In this document: one piece after another, positions 13,112 to 16,102 of the stretch
Layout: every line of letters starts with the position of its first letter
Position numbering within the stretch: position 1 is the stretch's first letter
From: Candidatus Gallimonas caecicola
GTDB lineage: Bacteria; Bacillota; Clostridia; Christensenellales; Borkfalkiaceae
Assembly: GCA_904394195.1 (NCBI GenBank)
Contig: CAJFNH010000015.1
Span: 1 to 16,102, forward strand
Direction of reading: 5' to 3'
Length of the DNA stretch: 16,102 nucleotides
Position numbers and translations under genes: made by a program
The notes under the pieces: generated by a model
The model's input: the letters and a program-made list of their open reading frames with translations, nothing else
What the model was told of the DNA's origin: nothing
Databases searched by the model: none

Positions 13112-14386
13112 TTACGGGATGTATTCAAATTCCACGTCGCCCACGACGACGGTGTCCCCCTCTTGGCAGCCGCGCTCTTCCAGCGCTTTGAACACGCCGC
13201 GCGTCTTGAGCATGCGCTGGAAGTACGCCATCGAATCGGGATTGTTGAGCACGACGTTGCGGCACAGCAGGTCGACCAGCCCGCCCGTGACCACGAACGC
13301 CCCGTTCTCGTCGCAGAAAATTTCGAACTGCCAGGTGTCCTCCTCCTCGAAGGCGAACTCGTCCGAGGGGATCTTTTCGGCGGGCGGGAGCGTCCCGAGC
13401 AGCTTCCACACGGCGTCCAGCAGTTCCTTTGTCCCCTCGCCGCGCACGGCGCACACCTCGCAGACAGCAACATCCGGATACGCCGAAGCAAAGCGCGCCG
13501 CGTTCTCCTTCGCGCCCGCGCAGTCGCACTTGTTTAGAACGGCGATCTGCGGGAGCTGCGCAAGCTTTTGCGAATAGGCAGCGAGCTCCGCGTTGATTTT
13601 TTCAAAGTCGTCCAGGGGGTCGCGCCCCTCGGTGCCCGCAATGTCCAGAACGTGGCAGATCATGCGGGTGCGCTCGATATGGCGCAGGAAGTCATGCCCC
13701 AGCCCGGCGCCCTGCGCCGCTCCCTCGATGAGCCCGGGGATATCGGCGACGACAAAGGAGTTTTCGTAGTACTTTACCACGCCCAGGTTGGGCGAGAGCG
13801 TTGTGAAGTGGTAGTCTGCGATCTTGGGACGCGCCGCCGAAATTTTAGAGAGCAGCGTGGACTTGCCCACGTTGGGAAAGCCTACCAGCCCGACGTCGGC
13901 AATGACCTTCATTTCGAGAATGACGGCGTGCGGCTTTACCCTGACGCCCTTCTGCGCAAAGTTGGGCGCATGGCGGCGGGCGGTCGTGAAGCGCACGTTG
14001 CCCTTGCCCCCTCTGCCGCCCGCGAGCAGCAGCACCTTTTCGCCGTTCTCATAGACGTCGCAGATGATCTTTCCGCTCTCCGCGTCCCGCACGAGGGTGC
14101 CGCAGGGGACCTTGAGCACCACGTCCGCCCCCCGTTTTCCCGAGCACTGGTTGGAGCCGCCGCGCTCGCCGTTGCCCGCGCAATACTTGCTTGTGTAGCG
14201 GTAGGCGAGCAGGTCGTGCACGTTCTCGTCCGCCACGACATACACGCTGCCGCCGTCGCCGCCGTCGCCGCCGTCCGGCCCGCACGCGGGCTTTCCCTTA
14301 TAGGCTTTGAAGGAGTTCATCCCGTCGCCGCCGTCCCCCGCCTTGAGCGTGACGCGCACCTTATCGGTGAAAATCTTGTTATCCAT
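13112..14386 (-). CDS. obg: Obg-family GTPase (ribosome assembly/stress GTPase)
   Basis: The 424-residue protein has all three Obg parts: the glycine-rich Obg fold (about 5-160, with AGDGGDGMNSF and GGRGGKGNVRF), the GTPase domain, and a C-terminal OCT domain (about 350-424, with TGGLVDLLCRNVVLNNPDS), as in the Bacillus protein. In the GTPase domain the P-loop is GFPNVGKS at 169-176, switch II is DIPG at 215-218 and NKCD is at 285-288. Obg acts in late 50S assembly and growth control. The frame is open upstream to a GTG at 14449, but Obg homology begins just after the ATG at 14386. There is no Shine-Dalgarno before this ATG, and an extended -10 promoter lies 7 nt upstream, so the mRNA may be leaderless. 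It is the first gene of obg-yhbY-TIR. Confidence 0.96.
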   Translation of the reverse strand: MDNKIFTDKVRVTLKAGDGGDGMNSFKAYKGKPACGPDGGDGGDGGSVYVVADENVHDLLAYRYTSKYCAGNGERGGSNQCSGKRGADVVLKVPCGTLVRDAESGKIICDVYENGEKVLLLAGGRGGKGNVRFTTARRHAPNFAQKGVRVKPHAVILEMKVIADVGLVGFPNVGKSTLLSKISAARPKIADYHFTTLSPNLGVVKYYENSFVVADIPGLIEGAAQGAGLGHDFLRHIERTRMICHVLDIAGTEGRDPLDDFEKINAELAAYSQKLAQLPQIAVLNKCDCAGAKENAARFASAYPDVAVCEVCAVRGEGTKELLDAVWKLLGTLPPAEKIPSDEFAFEEEDTWQFEIFCDENGAFVVTGGLVDLLCRNVVLNNPDSMAYFQRMLKTRGVFKALEERGCQEGDTVVVGDVEFEYIP

Positions 14387-14392
14387 ACCGCA

Positions 14393-14421
14393 AGTATAGC
14401 AAGTTTTCGCACAAAACGCAA
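14393..14421 (-). promoter_or_regulatory. Promoter of obg, abutting the start codon
   Basis: Extended -10 TGCTATACT (hexamer 14398-14393) with a weak -35 TTGCGT (14421-14416) at 17-nt spacing on the minus strand. Counting 7 nt from the -10 places the transcription start at the A of the obg ATG. Confidence 0.6.
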
Positions 14422-14515
14422 GACGTTTTCCGTCCGCCGCCCTTTGCACGCCAAAAAATTTTGCCCTTTTTTGTGAAAATATCGGATATCCTGTTAGAAA
14501 GGCGCCGCCGCGCGG

Positions 14516-14521
14516 TATAAT
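14516..14521 (+). promoter_or_regulatory. -10 box of the YugP-type peptidase gene
   Basis: TATAAT, perfect, on the plus strand. The best -35 candidate (TTAGAA, 16 nt upstream) is weak. The start codon is at 14539 and the ribosome site AAGGAG at 14527-14532, so the leader would be only about 11 nt. Confidence 0.55.
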
Positions 14522-14538
14522 AAAATAAGGAGACGTCT

Positions 14539-15258
14539 ATGTTTGGTTATCTGTTGTTTTTGCTGCTGTTGCTGCCCTGCCTCGCCTTTTCGGCGTGGGC
14601 TTCGGCGCGCGTCAACTCGACGTACTCCAGGTACGACCGCGTTCAGACGCGCTCGTGCATGACGGGCTACGATACGGCGACCCGCCTGATGCGCAACCGC
14701 GGCGTGACGGGCATCTCCGTCAACCGCGTGGAGGGAAAGCTCACCGACCACTACAACCCCGGCAAGAGCGTGGTCAACCTGTCCATGAGCACCTACGGCA
14801 GCGCCTCGGTGGCGGCGGTCGCGGTGGCGGCGCACGAGGTGGGCCACGTCATGCAAAAACATACGGGGTATGTGCCCTATAAGATCCGCAACGTGCTCGT
14901 GCCCGTTGCCAACATCGGCTCCCGCCTTGCGCTGCCCCTTGTCATCGTGGGGCTGTTGCTCGATCTGTTCTGGGAGGCCGCGCCCTATCCGTACGGACAG
15001 TGGGCGGTGTATCTGGGCATTGCGCTGTACGGGCTGTCCACGCTGTTCATGCTGGTGACGCTGCCCGTGGAGTTCAACGCCTCGCACAGGGCAAAGAAGA
15101 TGCTCGTGGAGGAGGGCATCCTGACGCAGGAGGAAGTGCCTGCCGCAAGCAAGGTACTCTCTGCCGCGGCGCTGACCTATGTCGCCTCCCTGCTCATCTC
15201 CCTCTTGTATTTCCTGCGCTTTGCGCTCGTCTTTGCCTCGCTTGTAAGGCGGGACTGA
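14539..15258 (+). CDS. yugP: YugP-type membrane zinc metallopeptidase
   Basis: The 239-residue protein fits the YugP/Zn_peptidase_2 family of bacterial membrane-bound metallopeptidases. It has an N-terminal membrane segment (about 3-22), a soluble part with the family motif GKLTDHYNPGK (66-76), and the zinc site AAHEVGH with His99, Glu100 and His103. A likely third ligand is Glu178 in PVEFNASHRA. Further hydrophobic segments lie at about 118-144, 156-175 and 207-235. The start is set by AAGGAG 6 nt upstream of the ATG. The gene is divergent from obg and ends in a shared bidirectional terminator with icd. The physiological substrate of the family is not established. Confidence 0.9.
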   Translation: MFGYLLFLLLLLPCLAFSAWASARVNSTYSRYDRVQTRSCMTGYDTATRLMRNRGVTGISVNRVEGKLTDHYNPGKSVVNLSMSTYGSASVAAVAVAAHEVGHVMQKHTGYVPYKIRNVLVPVANIGSRLALPLVIVGLLLDLFWEAAPYPYGQWAVYLGIALYGLSTLFMLVTLPVEFNASHRAKKMLVEEGILTQEEVPAASKVLSAAALTYVASLLISLLYFLRFALVFASLVRRD

Positions 15259-15269
15259 ACAAAAGAAAA

Positions 15270-15292
15270 ACGCGCCGTACGGCGCGTTTTTT
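15270..15292 (+). terminator. Bidirectional terminator between the peptidase gene and icd
   Basis: ACGCGCC - GTAC loop - GGCGCGT, followed by TTTTTTGTTTT on the plus strand and by a run of A/T on the other side (AAAAA at 15266-15270). It lies 11 nt after the peptidase stop and about 30 nt after the icd stop, so it can serve both convergent genes. Confidence 0.92.
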
Positions 15293-15321
15293 GTTTTCCG
15301 CAGAGCGGCCCTGCGATATTT

Positions 15322-16102
15322 TTATGCCAGGCGGCGGGCAACGGCATGCAAAAACGCCTCGGAAGAGAGTTTTCGGGCCGCGACGCCCTCCTTATAAAAG
15401 AGCGGGACCAGATCGCCCGTCATCTCCCCTTCCTCGATGGCAGCGATGGTTGCGCGCTCCAGCCCTTCGGCAAACGATATAAGCGGCGCATTGCCGTCCA
15501 GCTCGCCCCGCTTTTTCAGCGCGCCCGTCCAGGCGAAGATGGTCGCCACCGAGTTGGTGGACGTCTCCTCGCCGGCAAGATACTTGTAATAATGCCGCGT
15601 GACGGTGCCGTGCGCCGCCTCGTACTCATACTTGCCGTCGGGCGAGACGAGCACGGAGGTCATCATGCCCAGCGACCCGTACGCGGTGGCGACCATATCG
15701 CTCATCACGTCGCCGTCATAATTCTTGCACGCCCAGAGGATGCCGCCCTCCGAGCGGACAATACGCGCGACCGCGTCGTCGATGAGGGTGTAGAGATACC
15801 ACAGCCCCGCGGCTTCAAACTGCGCCCTGTATCCTTCATACACTTCCGCAAAGATCTTTTTGAATTGCCCGTCGTACACCTTGGAGATGGTGTCCTTGGT
15901 GGCAAACATCATGGGGATGCCCTGCTCGAGCGCATAGCGGAAGCAGGAGTGCGCAAAAGAACGCACCGAATCGTCGCAGTTGTGCATGCCCTGCACCACG
16001 CCGGACGTGCCGTTGAAGTCGTGCACGAGCTTGCGCGAGACCTCGCGCCCCTCCTTGTCCTCGGTGACAAGGTACACCTTGTTCCCCTCCGCGGCAATGT
16101 CG
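15322..16102 (-). CDS. icd: NADP-dependent isocitrate dehydrogenase (C-terminal part, cut by window edge)
   Basis: About 260 residues are present and the frame is open to the window end, so the N-terminal part of this roughly 400-residue enzyme is missing. The sequence matches the homodimeric, eukaryote-like NADP isocitrate dehydrogenases. It has [21 protein letters not shown], the metal-site segment [11 protein letters not shown] with its Asp residues, [17 protein letters not shown], the cofactor-site [10 protein letters not shown] and [12 protein letters not shown]. It oxidises isocitrate to 2-oxoglutarate with NADPH production. The gene converges on the YugP-type gene and shares its terminator. 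Nothing about the visible part looks damaged. Confidence 0.95.
   Translation of the reverse strand, partial: DIAAEGNKVYLVTEDKEGREVSRKLVHDFNGTSGVVQGMHNCDDSVRSFAHSCFRYALEQGIPMMFATKDTISKVYDGQFKKIFAEVYEGYRAQFEAAGLWYLYTLIDDAVARIVRSEGGILWACKNYDGDVMSDMVATAYGSLGMMTSVLVSPDGKYEYEAAHGTVTRHYYKYLAGEETSTNSVATIFAWTGALKKRGELDGNAPLISFAEGLERATIAAIEEGEMTGDLVPLFYKEGVAARKLSSEAFLHAVARRLA

Noticed and set aside
14387..14449. Upstream GTG start of obg at 14449
   Set aside because: No ribosome site, the extension crosses the likely promoter, and Obg homology begins just after the ATG at 14386.
13568..14476. Plus-strand open frame antisense to obg
   Set aside because: Shadow of obg, whose GTPase motifs are complete on the minus strand.

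Overview
The window looks like a chromosomal segment from a GC-rich member of the Clostridia (Bacillota), probably an uncultured gut-type lineage; that placement is an inference. It rests on the class II (Bacillota-type) GalT, a GGGtGRT-family gene beside a NifU/IscU-like scaffold gene, an Obg with a C-terminal OCT domain, a YugP-type metallopeptidase, an M-box riboswitch, consensus GGAGG ribosome sites and many factor-independent terminators. I saw no rRNA, tRNA, CRISPR array, transposase or phage gene.

Layout. (1) 1-5176 is a galactose/alpha-galactoside locus. On the minus strand galT, galK and a GH36 alpha-galactosidase (cut by the window edge) run as one operon. A divergent AraC-family regulator is on the plus strand. 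The roughly 300-base divergent region holds two near-consensus promoters, 7-base direct repeats 21 bp apart, and, in the galT leader, a terminator-like hairpin with a possible anti-terminator partner. Alpha-galactosidase would release galactose, galactokinase would phosphorylate it and GalT would pass it to UDP-galactose; galE is not in the window. (2) 5177-6840 is AT-richer and carries one PD-(D/E)XK nuclease-superfamily gene with its own promoter and terminator. It looks like an acquired cargo gene. (3) 6876-8720 is a two-gene operon: a NifU/IscU-like scaffold followed by a GGGtGRT-family protein of unknown function. (4) 8829-11950 is mgtA, a Mg2+-importing P-type ATPase, with a leader of about 367 nt. 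The leader contains, in order, a consensus promoter, an M-box Mg2+ riboswitch, a strong terminator, a 28-codon Arg-rich ORF with a well-spaced ribosome site, and a hairpin that buries the mgtA ribosome site. (5) 11999-14421 is obg - yhbY - a tandem-TIR protein, apparently one operon, so a TIR signalling/NADase-type gene is attached to a ribosome-assembly operon. (6) 14516-15258 is a divergent YugP-type membrane zinc peptidase. It converges on icd (a eukaryotic-type NADP isocitrate dehydrogenase, cut by the right edge) across a bidirectional terminator.

The most interesting points are the multi-layer mgtA leader, the probable attenuator and AraC operator in the gal divergent region, the tandem-TIR gene riding on obg-yhbY, the conserved but functionally unknown scaffold/GGGtGRT pair, and an obg promoter placed so close to the start codon that its mRNA may be leaderless. 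Everything here was read by eye; no database search or folding program was run.
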